In this document: positions 41,417-49,852 of the stretch, in pieces
Layout of the letters: each line of letters opens with the position of its first letter
How positions within the stretch are numbered: position 1 is the stretch's first letter
NCBI RefSeq assembly: GCF_029854195.1
Contig: NZ_CP122960.1
Coordinates: 1-64,000, forward strand
Length of the DNA stretch: 64,000 nucleotides
Direction: 5' to 3'
Source: Amylibacter sp. IMCC11727
GTDB lineage: Bacteria; Pseudomonadota; Alphaproteobacteria; Rhodobacterales; Rhodobacteraceae
Program-made: the position numbers and the translations under genes
The notes under the pieces: generated by a model
The model's database searches: none
The model's input: only the letters and a program-made list of their open reading frames with translations
What the model was told of the DNA's origin: nothing

Positions 41417-41862
41417 TCGCCAGAATAGCTTGAGAAGACTTCTGTCGACCCGTCGTTGTTGATGAGAAACACGTCGTAGGCCTCACGCCAGCGGCTCTGA
41501 TCCATACCAGGTGAGCCAAGTGGCATGTCCGGCACCGCGAGGCCTATTGCGTCCGGCCTTTCGCTGAGTAACCTGCGAATATCATCTGCTGGCACGTGGC
41601 CCTCGATCACGTAGCCCTCTACCAGACCCGTGTGACAGGACACCATTCTTTGCGGAACGCCATTATCGAGTTTGAAGCGTACAAAAAGGCCCGCAAACAT
41701 ATCTTCACCTGTGGGTTCGAAGCCGTTTTCTTCGAGGTGTTTCATCCACGCTAGGCAGCAACCGCAACCATTCGTCTTAACGACTTCAATTGGGGTCGTT
41801 TGGGCAATCGATTGCCCAGCCAATGCGAGCGTGAGCAAGGCGGAGAGTGAGAGTTTTTTCAT
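41413..41862 (-). CDS. DUF411 periplasmic metal-binding protein
   Basis: A 149-residue protein with a signal peptide (MKKLSLSALLTLALAGQSIA). The KTNGCGCCLAWMKHLE motif, then RMVSCHTGLVEGYVIEGHVPADDI, define DUF411, which is common in metal-resistance islands. Cys and His residues fit a metal-binding role. Its start is 3 bases after the M23 gene's stop. Confidence 0.9.
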   Translation of the reverse strand: MKKLSLSALLTLALAGQSIAQTTPIEVVKTNGCGCCLAWMKHLEENGFEPTGEDMFAGLFVRFKLDNGVPQRMVSCHTGLVEGYVIEGHVPADDIRRLLSERPDAIGLAVPDMPLGSPGMDQSRWREAYDVFLINNDGSTEVFSSYSGD

Positions 41863-41865
41863 TAT

Positions 41866-43239
41866 CTAAAGCCTTTCCGACATCGTTTGAGCGACATCCG
41901 AATCAAGTAATCCAGTAAACTGGGCCCGGCTCTCATGAAGACGTGCTACAATGTCTGGATTGGTTCCTTCTGCGTTTGCCGCTTCGGCAAGCCGTTCTTC
42001 CGACATTGGATCTGTGGGTCGGCCATCCACCCGCACTTCATAATGCAGATTTGGACCCGTCGCAGTTCCTGTCGCGCCAACGCGACCGATAGCCTCACCC
42101 GCTGTAACCCTATCTCCGACCGAAAGACCGTCGGGCACGAAACTCAGATGGGCATAGCGGGTCATAGTGTCCGAGCCATGCGCGATCTCGACCACGCGTC
42201 CATAGCCGCCGCGTCGGCCAACAAAGGAGATAGTTCCAGGTGCGGTGGCATAAACGGGCGTCCCATGCGGAGCTGCAAAATCGACCCCTGTATGCATGCG
42301 CACATCTCCATACACCGGATGTCTGCGGTTGCCATACACCGAACTCAACCGCGCTCCCTTCACAGGCTGCGCGAACACGCGCAACACTTCTCCATCGACA
42401 AAAATTGTCGCGTTTCCAGAGTTGTCGTCCGGCCACACGATCTCATAACGGGTTTCGTCGATGGTCAGCGCAGCGAAGGACAGGTGAGGTTGTCCGATAA
42501 TTTGGTCGCTGAGCCTGGCTTCACGCCACATCAATTGCAACGGTTCGTCGCCTTTCAAATCACGCCGGAAGTCTACAGTCCCCCCCAACATCTCAGCCAA
42601 GTCTACGGCAAACCGAGCGGGAACATCTGCCGATGCAAGAGTTGCCGAAATCGAGTTTTGCACCGTCGTATCTGCCGCCCGCAGCACCAAATCAGGCTCA
42701 GGCAGTATTCTCCGAGTGGCGGTCTCATCTGTGAAAACCGCTTCGATTTGGACGCCTTCGTCAACAGACAATACGGCTCGTCTCAGCGATCCGGAAACGG
42801 AAGTTTCAATCTCGATGCCATATCCGGGTCTAAGCTTGCGCAGGTCATATTCTGCCGCCATGGCCAGAGCTACTTCGGCGCGATCACCAGCAGAAAGGCC
42901 CGCCGCAGACAGCAATGCATCTAAGGTTTCACCCGAGGACAAGGTGCCCGACCAGGATACCACTGGCGAGGCCGTTTCCAAAAATGCTCTGTCGTAAGCT
43001 AGGGGCTCCGGCGGTTCTGAGGACCAAATGACTTTGTCAGCTGCCGCAATCGTGCTCCAGGAGGGTGCCTCCGTTTGCAGCGACATAGATGGCTGTCGCA
43101 AGGGAACGGGCTGCCAATTCGACGCCACAGCAATTGCATCGGGTGCCCGGGACGTTCCCCAGTTGGTCTGGGATGCCAAGATTAGCGTTAGGACTAAAGT
43201 AGCGCCTAAGACACCAAAGGCAGGATACCTCAACTTCAT
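41866..43239 (-). CDS. M23-family peptidoglycan endopeptidase
   Basis: A 457-residue protein with an N-terminal membrane anchor or signal (GVLGATLVLTLILASQ). The C-terminal LytM/M23 domain has RMHTGVDFA (zinc His and Asp), YAHLSF and NLHYEVRVDG (third His). The middle region is like other M23 proteins with two small accessory domains. It cleaves crosslinks. Its presence in a metal-responsive operon suggests cell-wall remodelling under metal stress. Overlaps the Sco gene by 4 bases. Confidence 0.9.
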   Translation of the reverse strand: MKLRYPAFGVLGATLVLTLILASQTNWGTSRAPDAIAVASNWQPVPLRQPSMSLQTEAPSWSTIAAADKVIWSSEPPEPLAYDRAFLETASPVVSWSGTLSSGETLDALLSAAGLSAGDRAEVALAMAAEYDLRKLRPGYGIEIETSVSGSLRRAVLSVDEGVQIEAVFTDETATRRILPEPDLVLRAADTTVQNSISATLASADVPARFAVDLAEMLGGTVDFRRDLKGDEPLQLMWREARLSDQIIGQPHLSFAALTIDETRYEIVWPDDNSGNATIFVDGEVLRVFAQPVKGARLSSVYGNRRHPVYGDVRMHTGVDFAAPHGTPVYATAPGTISFVGRRGGYGRVVEIAHGSDTMTRYAHLSFVPDGLSVGDRVTAGEAIGRVGATGTATGPNLHYEVRVDGRPTDPMSEERLAEAANAEGTNPDIVARLHESRAQFTGLLDSDVAQTMSERL

Positions 43240-43859
43240 GATGTTTCTTCTTCCATTGTCAGGACGCGGCGGATTTTTGGCACCGCGAATTCCCGTTGTT
43301 CATGGTAATCTATCGTGCCGGAAAACTGCCCCTCAGCATCAAAGAGAAAGACGCTTGCCGTATGGTTCATTGCATAGTCGCCGCCCTCCGTGGCGACTTT
43401 TTCATATCGTGCGCGGAAGCCCGCCGCTGCCCGTGCCGTCGTATCCAGCGTTCCGCTCCAGCCTTGGATGGCAGGGTGAAAATAGCTGATATAGTCGGCC
43501 ATGGCGTCCACGGTATCGCGTTCTGGGTCTACCGTGATGAATACGACATTCAGGTCCGCAACCTCATCGCCAAGATCGTCGAGCCAACCAGAGATGTCCG
43601 ACAATGTGGTGGGGCACACATCAGGGCAATATGTGAAGCCGAAAAACACCATTGATGGATTACCGATAAGTGACGCAGGTCCAACGGTTGCCCCGTCCTG
43701 GTTGGTCATCTGGAATTCCATTTGGGTAAGCGGCAAAGGTCGCTGAGCCACCGGCTCAGGCGCACCCGGCCCATCAACCTGCCACCAGCCGATGAACAGC
43801 GTTAGCGCAACAACGCCGCTCACGGCTGCGCCAAAAGTAAGGAGCGTGCGCCGGTTCAT
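43236..43859 (-). CDS. Sco1/SenC-family protein, second copy
   Basis: A 207-residue protein with an N-terminal anchor and a thioredoxin fold. FGFTYCPDVCPTTLSDI has the CxxxC copper-binding pair, and NHTASVFLFD supplies the His ligand. Sco proteins deliver copper to cytochrome oxidase CuA or work as thiol-disulfide reductases. A second Sco is encoded at 45430 in the same operon. Confidence 0.9.
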   Translation of the reverse strand: MNRRTLLTFGAAVSGVVALTLFIGWWQVDGPGAPEPVAQRPLPLTQMEFQMTNQDGATVGPASLIGNPSMVFFGFTYCPDVCPTTLSDISGWLDDLGDEVADLNVVFITVDPERDTVDAMADYISYFHPAIQGWSGTLDTTARAAAGFRARYEKVATEGGDYAMNHTASVFLFDAEGQFSGTIDYHEQREFAVPKIRRVLTMEEETS

Positions 43860-44320
43860 CAGCCCTCCGGCCCGCGGGCGGCAATGCCAAGAATAGGCAC
43901 ATCAACGTTCAGCGTCCCGCCATCAGCAAAGTTCAGTGTCAGCGGAAAGGTCTCCCCTTCGACCATCTTGGTTTGCAAGCGCATCAACATGGCATGCATG
44001 CCGCCCGGTTCCAGCGAAACACTTTCGCCCGGAAGAATGGTGATTTCACCGACAGGGCCCATGGAACTGACACCATTTAAATCAGTCGTGGTTTCGTGGA
44101 TGTCCGGCATCATGGCCAATGGGGTTTCCAGCCCGACCAATGTCACCGGGTCAGAACCCGTGTTGCGCAGGATCATGTAAGCTGCGCCTGGGCGGTTGGT
44201 GCCGATAGAAGCGCGGGCCCATGCGTCTTCGACTACAATGTCGCCGGAATCCGCCACAGCAGAGGCGGGCAACCCAATTAAGAGGCTGAATGCGATGGCG
44301 ATGTAGGCAGTTGATTTCAT
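43859..44320 (-). CDS. PCu(A)C periplasmic copper chaperone
   Basis: A 153-residue protein with a signal peptide (MKSTAYIAIAFSLLIGLPASAVA). The conserved HxnM-type motif begins at MMPDIHETTTDLNGVSSM and continues with GGMHAMLMRL, giving the Met and His copper ligands of PCuAC (DUF461). It acts in copper delivery with Sco proteins. The ATG at 44320 begins the signal peptide; an upstream TTG (44413) adds unrelated residues. Confidence 0.92.
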   Translation of the reverse strand: MKSTAYIAIAFSLLIGLPASAVADSGDIVVEDAWARASIGTNRPGAAYMILRNTGSDPVTLVGLETPLAMMPDIHETTTDLNGVSSMGPVGEITILPGESVSLEPGGMHAMLMRLQTKMVEGETFPLTLNFADGGTLNVDVPILGIAARGPEG

Positions 44321-44345
44321 GGGTTTGTTCCTAATAGCCAATTGT

Positions 44346-45005
44346 TCAGGATTCATGCGCAGCGACTTCCGCAGCAACGAGGGCGCGCAACTCGTCGGCG
44401 CCGAAGGGATCAAGAGGTTTGCCGTTTACAAAGAAAGTGGGGGTGCCACGGATCTCCATCGTTTCAACGTCTGCGCGGTCCTGATTAAGGATTGCAACAG
44501 TTTGCGGCGCCCTCATTTGGTCTTGGGCCGCTTCAACGTCAAGGCCAGCCTGTTCCGCAATACTAAGGAGCAAACCCGGCGCAGGTTCACCGTGCGACGC
44601 CCAGCGTGGCTGTTGTTCTAGGATCGCTTCTTTGACCGGGATAAAGACACCCTGCATGCGTGCCGCTTCCATTACCCTGATCGCCTCTTCTGACGCCGGG
44701 CCATGAAACGGGGTGTATCGAAGAACGACGCGAACCTGATCGCCGTGCTCAGCCATGATGTCCTTTATGATCGGATAGAAAGCGCGGCAGGCTTCGCAGG
44801 CGGGATCGAAAAATTCCACGATTGTGACGGGGGCGTCCTCGGGTCCCATGATGGGAGAATAGGGACGCATCAGCGCCTCTGTTTGCTCGGATTGAAGCGG
44901 TTCGACCACGGCAACTGGTGCAGTGCGGGATTGATTCCAGGCAGCGGCCGCAAATATTGCGAGACCTGCAGCTAATGCGACTAGAACGATTGATTTACTT
45001 TTCAC
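44346..45005 (-). CDS. DsbA-family thiol-disulfide oxidoreductase
   Basis: A 219-residue protein with an N-terminal anchor and a DsbA/thioredoxin fold. The active site is FFDPACEACRAF (CEAC), and the cis-Pro loop is RGTPTFFVNG. It overlaps the DsbB gene's stop by 4 bases, and the pair probably form a dedicated oxidising or reducing system for the copper proteins. Confidence 0.9.
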   Translation of the reverse strand: MKSKSIVLVALAAGLAIFAAAAWNQSRTAPVAVVEPLQSEQTEALMRPYSPIMGPEDAPVTIVEFFDPACEACRAFYPIIKDIMAEHGDQVRVVLRYTPFHGPASEEAIRVMEAARMQGVFIPVKEAILEQQPRWASHGEPAPGLLLSIAEQAGLDVEAAQDQMRAPQTVAILNQDRADVETMEIRGTPTFFVNGKPLDPFGADELRALVAAEVAAHES

Positions 45006-45427
45006 GTGCGGGGCTCCTTCAGGGAGATTAACGAAAAGAGTGCGATCAGAGCGAAGGCTATGAGCGCCAAGAGCGGAATTGGGACGCCAAGGAATAACTG
45101 GTTATCGCCGGTACAAGACGGGCCAGTCTCGGTGCAGGGTTTGATGGGTTCCGGAAGGATGCCTGTGTAAAGTCCAAGATGCCAAAGCGCGATGGCGGCC
45201 CCGCCAATGGCGAGCGCAACGCCGTAGCGGCCGACCCGATGATCCTCCCACCAGAGACCGAGGCCAAGAACGATTACTAAGGGGAACATGAAAGCGCGCT
45301 GAAACCAGCACAGATTGCAAGGTGCCTGACCCAGAACCTCACCAATATAGAGCACTGCTAAGGAACTCCCCAAAGCCACGATCCAGGCGGCGGCAAGAGC
45401 CGAATCTTTTGCCATCACTCGGCTCAT
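45002..45427 (-). CDS. DsbB-family disulfide bond protein
   Basis: A 141-residue membrane protein with about four helices. It has APCNLCWFQRAFMFPL near residue 34 (first Cys pair) and CTETGPSC near residue 97 (second Cys pair), the layout of DsbB/BdbC. It reoxidises the partner DsbA-like protein using quinone. It starts 2 bases after the upstream Sco gene. Confidence 0.9.
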   Translation of the reverse strand: MSRVMAKDSALAAAWIVALGSSLAVLYIGEVLGQAPCNLCWFQRAFMFPLVIVLGLGLWWEDHRVGRYGVALAIGGAAIALWHLGLYTGILPEPIKPCTETGPSCTGDNQLFLGVPIPLLALIAFALIALFSLISLKEPRT

Positions 45428-45429
45428 AT

Positions 45430-46020
45430 CTACATCCTCGCCCTTAGATCGGAAACAATCTCTTCAGCTGATGTGCCATATGTCCAAGCCCCGACATATC
45501 CGCCTTGGGGATCAAATAGGAACAGCTGGGAGGAATGTCCCATCGTGTATCCATTGGGCGAAGCGGCTTCCTCGATCTTCTCAAAGTACACGCGGAAGGT
45601 TTCCGATGTTCGCTTGATCTGATCGGCCGTGCCGGTGAGGCCTACTATATCTGCCTCGAAAGCCGGAACGAACTCTGCCAGTTTTTCGGGCGTATCACGT
45701 TCGGGGTCAATCGAGATAAAGAGCGGCTGGACTTTGGCGGCATCGGAGCCGAGCGCATCCATGACAGCGGCAACCTCTGCCAAGGTCGTGGGGCACACAT
45801 CGGGGCAATTCGCAAAGCCGAAGAAGACGAGCAACCAGCGCCCTGCGAAGTCTTCGTCCGTCTGCACTATGCCTCGGTGATCGGTCAGTTCGAAGTCAGC
45901 TTGGAACGCGGGCGCATCAGCGCGCTGTTCTTCTCTGATAGAAAACTGCAAAAAAATGGACCCAACAACCACGATCGCGGTAAGTCCCCAAAGCATTTTT
46001 TGTAACGTAGAAAATTTCAT
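45430..46020 (-). CDS. Sco1/SenC-family protein, first copy
   Basis: A 196-residue anchored protein with FGFANCPDVCPTTLAEVAAV (CxxxC) and MGHSSQLFLFD (His ligand). It is the first gene of the nine-gene minus-strand operon and its ATG is about 39 bases downstream of the -10 of a MerR-type promoter. Confidence 0.9.
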   Translation of the reverse strand: MKFSTLQKMLWGLTAIVVVGSIFLQFSIREEQRADAPAFQADFELTDHRGIVQTDEDFAGRWLLVFFGFANCPDVCPTTLAEVAAVMDALGSDAAKVQPLFISIDPERDTPEKLAEFVPAFEADIVGLTGTADQIKRTSETFRVYFEKIEEAASPNGYTMGHSSQLFLFDPQGGYVGAWTYGTSAEEIVSDLRARM

Positions 46021-46058
46021 TGGTTGTATTGCGCCCGATTCCGCCCATTTTTAAAGCG

Positions 46059-46088
46059 GTCTAAATGTTCTAGTTGCTAGAGGTTCAA
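46059..46088 (-). promoter_or_regulatory. MerR-type promoter of Sco operon
   Basis: On the minus strand -35 TTGAAC (46083-46088) and -10 TTAGAC (46059-46064) are 18 bases apart. The spacer contains CTCTAG and CTAGAA as an inverted pair around CAA. The layout resembles PbrR/CadR/ZntR operators. The regulator gene at 46193 is divergent from it. Confidence 0.75.
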
Positions 46089-46192
46089 GTTGTTTTTCGG
46101 CATTGCGGCGGCGTGTCACGGATCTGTGATTAGGGTGCTGGCTTGCGGATGCCAATAGCTATAGCTACCAACGCTATAGATATGGAGGTCAC

Positions 46193-46621
46193 ATGCTGAC
46201 AATTGGAAGTTTGGGAAAGAAGACCGGAACAAAAGTTCAGACTGTCCGGTATTACGAACAGATCGGCCTGATGCCCGAACCAGGTCGCACCGAAGGCGGG
46301 CAGCGGCGCTACGGGGATGCGGAAGTTGACCGCTTGTCCTTTATCCGGCACGCACGCCAGTTGGGGTTTCCCCTTGAAGCGATCCGCGAGCTTCTCGATC
46401 TCAGTGATAATCCCGACCGCTCTTGCCATGAGGCGGATTCCATCGCCCGGCGGCAACTCAAGCAGGTAGAACTAAAAATGGATCGGCTGAAAGCGCTGCG
46501 CACAGAATTAAAGCGCATGATCCACGAATGCAGCGGAGGCAATACAGCGGACTGCAAGGTTCTCGAGGTTTTGCGCGATCATTCTGAGTGCCTGACCGAT
46601 CACAATGAAATAGGGGCTTAA
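46193..46621 (+). CDS. MerR-family metal-responsive activator (ZntR/CadR-like)
   Basis: A 142-residue protein with the MerR HTH (IGSLGKKTGTKVQTVRYYEQIGL) and a C-terminal metal loop. Cys78 (RSCHEAD) matches ZntR Cys79, and Cys113 and Cys121 (HECSGGNTADCK) lie 8 residues apart like the loop in CueR. The mixture fits divalent Zn, Cd or Pb sensing, but Cu cannot be excluded. GGAGG precedes the ATG. It is divergent from the Sco operon promoter and close to two similar promoters. Confidence 0.9.
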   Translation: MLTIGSLGKKTGTKVQTVRYYEQIGLMPEPGRTEGGQRRYGDAEVDRLSFIRHARQLGFPLEAIRELLDLSDNPDRSCHEADSIARRQLKQVELKMDRLKALRTELKRMIHECSGGNTADCKVLEVLRDHSECLTDHNEIGA

Positions 46622-46662
46622 CCGTTTCCACGGCTCTCAAGCTACTAAAACGAAGAGAACAC

Positions 46663-46693
46663 TTGAACCTAAAGTCACTGTAGCAATTACATC
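46663..46693 (+). promoter_or_regulatory. MerR-type promoter of transglutaminase-CDF operon
   Basis: -35 TTGAAC and -10 TACATC are 19 bases apart. The spacer carries an imperfect dyad (CTAAAGT and ACTGTAG). The start codon of the first gene is 30 bases downstream of the -10. Confidence 0.65.
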
Positions 46694-46722
46694 TATCTCA
46701 AAGGCGATTCGAGGAGATAAAA

Positions 46723-47493
46723 ATGAGCGCTGGTGATCGGCTGTTGGCAGCAACCCCAATCCTAAACTTCAACCACCCGTCGATTACACAACTGATCGAG
46801 GACCGAGGGTGGAAAGCCCTTTCCCAACATGAACGGATCGGCGCCGTCTACGATTTTGTCCGCAATGAAATTGCCTTTGGGTACAACCGCGCAGACGATA
46901 TCCCGGCGGCCGACGTCCTCGATGACGGTTTTGGTCAGTGCAATACCAAGGGCACGTTACTTATGGCCTTGTTGCGCGCGGTAGGTGTGCGGTGTCGCCT
47001 TCACGGGTTCACGATCCACAAAGAACTGCAACGGGGCGTTGTACCAGAGCTCGTTTATCCTCTTGCCCCCAATGAGATCGTCCACTCATGGGTTGAGGTG
47101 GAGACCGAGATGGGTTGGGCGAACCTCGAAGGGTTCATTCTGGATGCAGAGTTTCTATTGGCGCTCCAATCCGCATTTACCGATTCACCCAGCCTCTGCG
47201 GTTATGGGGCGGGAACCGATTGTCTGCAGGCTCCGCCGGTAGAATGGACAGGGGGCGATACCTACATCCAGGAGACAGGCATCGCTCAGGACTTTGGCAC
47301 TTTCGACGCACCCGACGAGTTCTACGCCGCTCATCAGCAGTCGTTTAGCTTCGTAAAGGGCATATTGTATCGCCATATCATACGCCATTGGATGAATACC
47401 CGCGTGCGGCGGATCAGGTCCGGTAACGTGCCGCAAATACCTGGCTTGGCGTTGCCCAATCATAAGCACGAGGAGTCCCGTCATGCCTCATGA
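46723..47493 (+). CDS. Transglutaminase-like protein
   Basis: A 256-residue soluble protein with a transglutaminase core. DGFGQCNTKGTLLMALLRAVG has the Cys, HSWVEVE the His, and NLEGFILDAEF the Asp of the triad. The substrate (protein crosslinking, proteolysis or glutathione derivatives) is unknown. GAGGAG precedes the ATG. Its stop overlaps the CDF start by 11 bases, so it is translationally coupled to a metal exporter. Confidence 0.85.
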   Translation: MSAGDRLLAATPILNFNHPSITQLIEDRGWKALSQHERIGAVYDFVRNEIAFGYNRADDIPAADVLDDGFGQCNTKGTLLMALLRAVGVRCRLHGFTIHKELQRGVVPELVYPLAPNEIVHSWVEVETEMGWANLEGFILDAEFLLALQSAFTDSPSLCGYGAGTDCLQAPPVEWTGGDTYIQETGIAQDFGTFDAPDEFYAAHQQSFSFVKGILYRHIIRHWMNTRVRRIRSGNVPQIPGLALPNHKHEESRHAS

Positions 47494-48400
47494 TCACGGT
47501 CACGCGCATATTGATCCCGCTTCTGGCGACCGCCGTGTCTCTATCGCGATCTGGGCCAACGCGCTTCTGACGGTCGCGCAGATCGTCGGCGGGATCTTGT
47601 CGGGCAGCCTCGCGCTTATTGCAGATGCGCTCCACAATTTCTCGGACATGGCATCCTTGGTGATCGCTTTTGCAGCTCGGAAAATCGCAAGACGCCCTGC
47701 GGACGAGCGCATGACATTCGGCTATGGCCGGATCGAAGTTGTGGCTGCCTTGATCAACTACACCACCCTCATCCTCGTTGGCTTCTATCTCATCTACGAA
47801 GGCGGAATGCGTTTGATCGAACCGACCGAAGTGGCCGGTTGGACAGTAGTGATCCTTGGTTCGGTGGCGCTGGTCGTGGACACGTTGACAGCGCTGCTGA
47901 CCTATTCGATGCAAAAGGGCAGCGTCAACATTCGGGCGCTCTTCCTGCATAACCTGTCTGACGCACTGGCTTCTGTTGCCGTAATTATCGGCGGCTCGCT
48001 CATCCTGCTCTATAACATGTGGTGGGTCGATCCGGCGATCACGATCGGCATCGCGCTCTACATCCTCTACCTTGCAGTTACCGAAATCGGTGGCCCTATT
48101 CGTATCCTGATGCTCGGAAGCCCACCCAACATCGACAATGATGCCGTTGTTGCTGCAATCAGCGACGTCGATGGTGTGCATGATGTCCACCATGTTCATC
48201 TGTGGCAGATGCAAGAGAATGAGGCGGCGCTAGATTGCCATGTCGTGACCGCTGATGGCGCATTCGGCGAAGGGATCAAAGCGGCAGTGAAAGCGCGCCT
48301 CGCCGAAGAGTTCGGCATCCGGCACTCCACTCTCGAATTGGAGGATCTGGGGAATGCACACGATGGAGCGCAGCTCTATGGGCATGAGGAGACCAGATAA
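47483..48400 (+). CDS. CDF-family metal cation exporter (CzcD/ZitB-like)
   Basis: A 305-residue cation diffusion facilitator. The N-terminus is His-rich (MPHDHGHAHID). Membrane helices contain IADALHNFSDMASL (HxxxD) and HNLSDALASV (HxxxD), the divalent-metal site residues, and the C-terminal cytoplasmic domain follows. It exports Zn2+ and related ions using proton antiport. It overlaps the transglutaminase gene and its stop overlaps the methyltransferase start by 1 base. Confidence 0.92.
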   Translation: MPHDHGHAHIDPASGDRRVSIAIWANALLTVAQIVGGILSGSLALIADALHNFSDMASLVIAFAARKIARRPADERMTFGYGRIEVVAALINYTTLILVGFYLIYEGGMRLIEPTEVAGWTVVILGSVALVVDTLTALLTYSMQKGSVNIRALFLHNLSDALASVAVIIGGSLILLYNMWWVDPAITIGIALYILYLAVTEIGGPIRILMLGSPPNIDNDAVVAAISDVDGVHDVHHVHLWQMQENEAALDCHVVTADGAFGEGIKAAVKARLAEEFGIRHSTLELEDLGNAHDGAQLYGHEETR

Positions 48401-48951
48401 TGATAGAAGTCATCTTGATTTACTTAGGTCTGGGAATTGCTGCGCTGACACTTGCTTCGATCCTTTGGTCAATCGCTTTCCCCGAGCGTCGTATCTGGCC
48501 GCCCAAGCGCTACACGTCGATCACACCAATTCTGGTCTGGGTGCCAACGTTTTCGTTGTTTGGCATTCTGATCATGCTTGGCATCTTGGGCTGGGGTGAT
48601 CTGGCGTTTCCCACCTGGCTGCGTTTCGGGGTCGGGATACCGCTCATTGTGTTCGGCAATGTTGTCGTCTGGTCTGAAGTCGCTCATTTCGGGGTTCCGC
48701 AAACGGGCGGCGCGAAAGGTACGCTGAGGACCGCTGGCATGTATCGTTACTCTCGCAATCCTCAGTACTTGGCCGATATCGCGATTGTTGGTGGATGGAT
48801 GATACTTTCTGCAGCACCATCAACGCTCATTATTGGAACGGCTTCGATCTTGGTTTTGGTAGCTGCGCCATTCGCGGAAGAACCGTGGCTCAAGAAGCAA
48901 TACGGGTCTGATTTTGAAGAGTATATGGCGTCAACCCGTCGTTTTATCTGA
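48400..48951 (+). CDS. ICMT/PEMT-like membrane methyltransferase
   Basis: A 183-residue membrane protein with about four helices. AGMYRYSRNPQYLADI and EEPWLKKQYGSDFEEYMA match the SAM-binding C-terminal half of isoprenylcysteine carboxyl methyltransferase and phospholipid methyltransferase families. The methyl acceptor is unknown. It ends the CDF operon, and a terminator follows. Confidence 0.85.
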   Translation: MIEVILIYLGLGIAALTLASILWSIAFPERRIWPPKRYTSITPILVWVPTFSLFGILIMLGILGWGDLAFPTWLRFGVGIPLIVFGNVVVWSEVAHFGVPQTGGAKGTLRTAGMYRYSRNPQYLADIAIVGGWMILSAAPSTLIIGTASILVLVAAPFAEEPWLKKQYGSDFEEYMASTRRFI

Positions 48952-48954
48952 GCC

Positions 48955-48974
48955 GCCTCGCTAAGAGGCTTTTC
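48955..48974 (+). terminator. Terminator after methyltransferase gene
   Basis: GCCTC and GAGGC pair across a 5-base loop, followed by TTTTC. Confidence 0.65.
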
Positions 48975-49017
48975 GAAGGTTCGTTGACCCTTCAGCTGCG
49001 CGAGGCCTGAATCGCCC

Positions 49018-49242
49018 CTAGGCGCAGCAGGACTTACCTTCTTGAATCGGCGGACATGGAACAGTTGCGCAAGAACAATAGACGCAGCAATCCCCCTCGA
49101 GCGGTTTCAAGACTGACTGACATGACTTGCATTCATAGAACCATTGGCAAGCATCTGTCGGCATAGTCTCAGTTTCGACGTGTCCGCAATTTGGACAGGT
49201 GAGAGTAGATTGCAGCACTACTTTTGTTTCTTCTGTCGCCAT
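49018..49242 (-). CDS. GDCC-motif small Cys-rich protein of mer cluster
   Basis: A 74-residue Cys-rich protein (MATEETKVVLQSTL, CPNCGHVETE, ECKSCQSVLKP, EGDCCVYCSCATVPCPP). This family usually accompanies merT or merF in Hg-resistance clusters and carries two zinc-ribbon-like pairs plus the GDCC and CPP motif. Its function is not established. The start overlaps the merF 3' end by 25 bases. Confidence 0.85.
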   Translation of the reverse strand: MATEETKVVLQSTLTCPNCGHVETETMPTDACQWFYECKSCQSVLKPLEGDCCVYCSCATVPCPPIQEGKSCCA

Positions 49243-49427
49243 AGCGCGTACCCCGTCAGAATTAGAAATCCTGCCAATATCGGCAGCAAAACGGCATCGT
49301 TGTAAACAACGCCAAGTAAGCCCGTCAGGCCAAGCGCTGTCAGTACGACCGGCAGTAACGGTGTGAAGCAACAGAGCGCGGCCAAGATCGTGCCACCCAC
49401 TCCTAGGGCCAATAGTTTGTTCTTCAT
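49218..49427 (-). CDS. merF: MerF-type mercury transporter
   Basis: A 69-residue membrane protein with two helices. The Cys pair LAALCCFTP lies in the first helix, as in MerF, and the end is basic (WRQKKQK). MerF carries Hg2+ into the cell. Note that the MerA reductase is not encoded here. Its start overlaps the merT stop by 4 bases. Confidence 0.88.
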   Translation of the reverse strand: MKNKLLALGVGGTILAALCCFTPLLPVVLTALGLTGLLGVVYNDAVLLPILAGFLILTGYALWRQKKQK

Positions 49428-49810
49428 TGTGTCGATCTCCACAAATCCCACATAAAACGCTGTGCGGATGCTTCCCACATGGGCGAAGATAGCGCGACCA
49501 GAAAGGCGATGGACGCGACTGTAGTCCAGACGATTGTGGACCGCCTGCGCGTTGCACATGGCCTGCGCCGAAGCACCCGATACCATGCCCAAACGAGGGC
49601 AATCGCGACTCCGACAAGAATGAAGTCCCGGTAAGCGACGAATGGCCCAAGCATGGTGAGCCATGAACCACCTAGGCCCAGTATCGAAAGGCCGATAGGC
49701 AAAACACAGCACGACGCCGAAAACAGCGCCAGAAGTGCTGCGAAGGGCATCACAAGCCTGGAAGCAACGCCAGAGTTCGCCACCGGTTGTTGATTTGCAT
49801 TCAAATCCAT
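49424..49810 (-). CDS. merT: MerT-type mercury transporter
   Basis: A 128-residue protein with about three membrane helices. The first contains SASCCVLP, the vicinal Cys pair of MerT, and the loop after the second helix has RRRPCATRRR. The usual GG-rich periplasmic region of MerT is present (LGLGGSWL). The start ATG at 49810 lies only 7 bases past the predicted -10, so the transcript may be leaderless; an internal ATG at 49750 is possible. No MerP is encoded. Confidence 0.85.
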   Translation of the reverse strand: MDLNANQQPVANSGVASRLVMPFAALLALFSASCCVLPIGLSILGLGGSWLTMLGPFVAYRDFILVGVAIALVWAWYRVLRRRPCATRRRSTIVWTTVASIAFLVALSSPMWEASAQRFMWDLWRSTQ

Positions 49811-49816
49811 TTTGCT

Positions 49817-49847
49817 TTTCTACTTCCTGTAGTGACTACAGGAGCAA
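49817..49847 (-). promoter_or_regulatory. mer operator and merT promoter
   Basis: On the minus strand -35 TTGCTC (49842-49847) and -10 TAGAAA (49817-49822) are 19 bases apart. Between them is a near-perfect palindrome, CCTGTAGT with ACTACAGG. It also precedes merR, which is divergent, so it is the shared mer operator. Confidence 0.85.
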
Positions 49848-49852
49848 GCAAA

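Noticed and set aside
41935..42924. 329-codon plus-strand ORF opposite the M23 peptidase gene
   Set aside because: Antisense to a clear gene, with a Cys-, His- and Arg-rich random-looking product.
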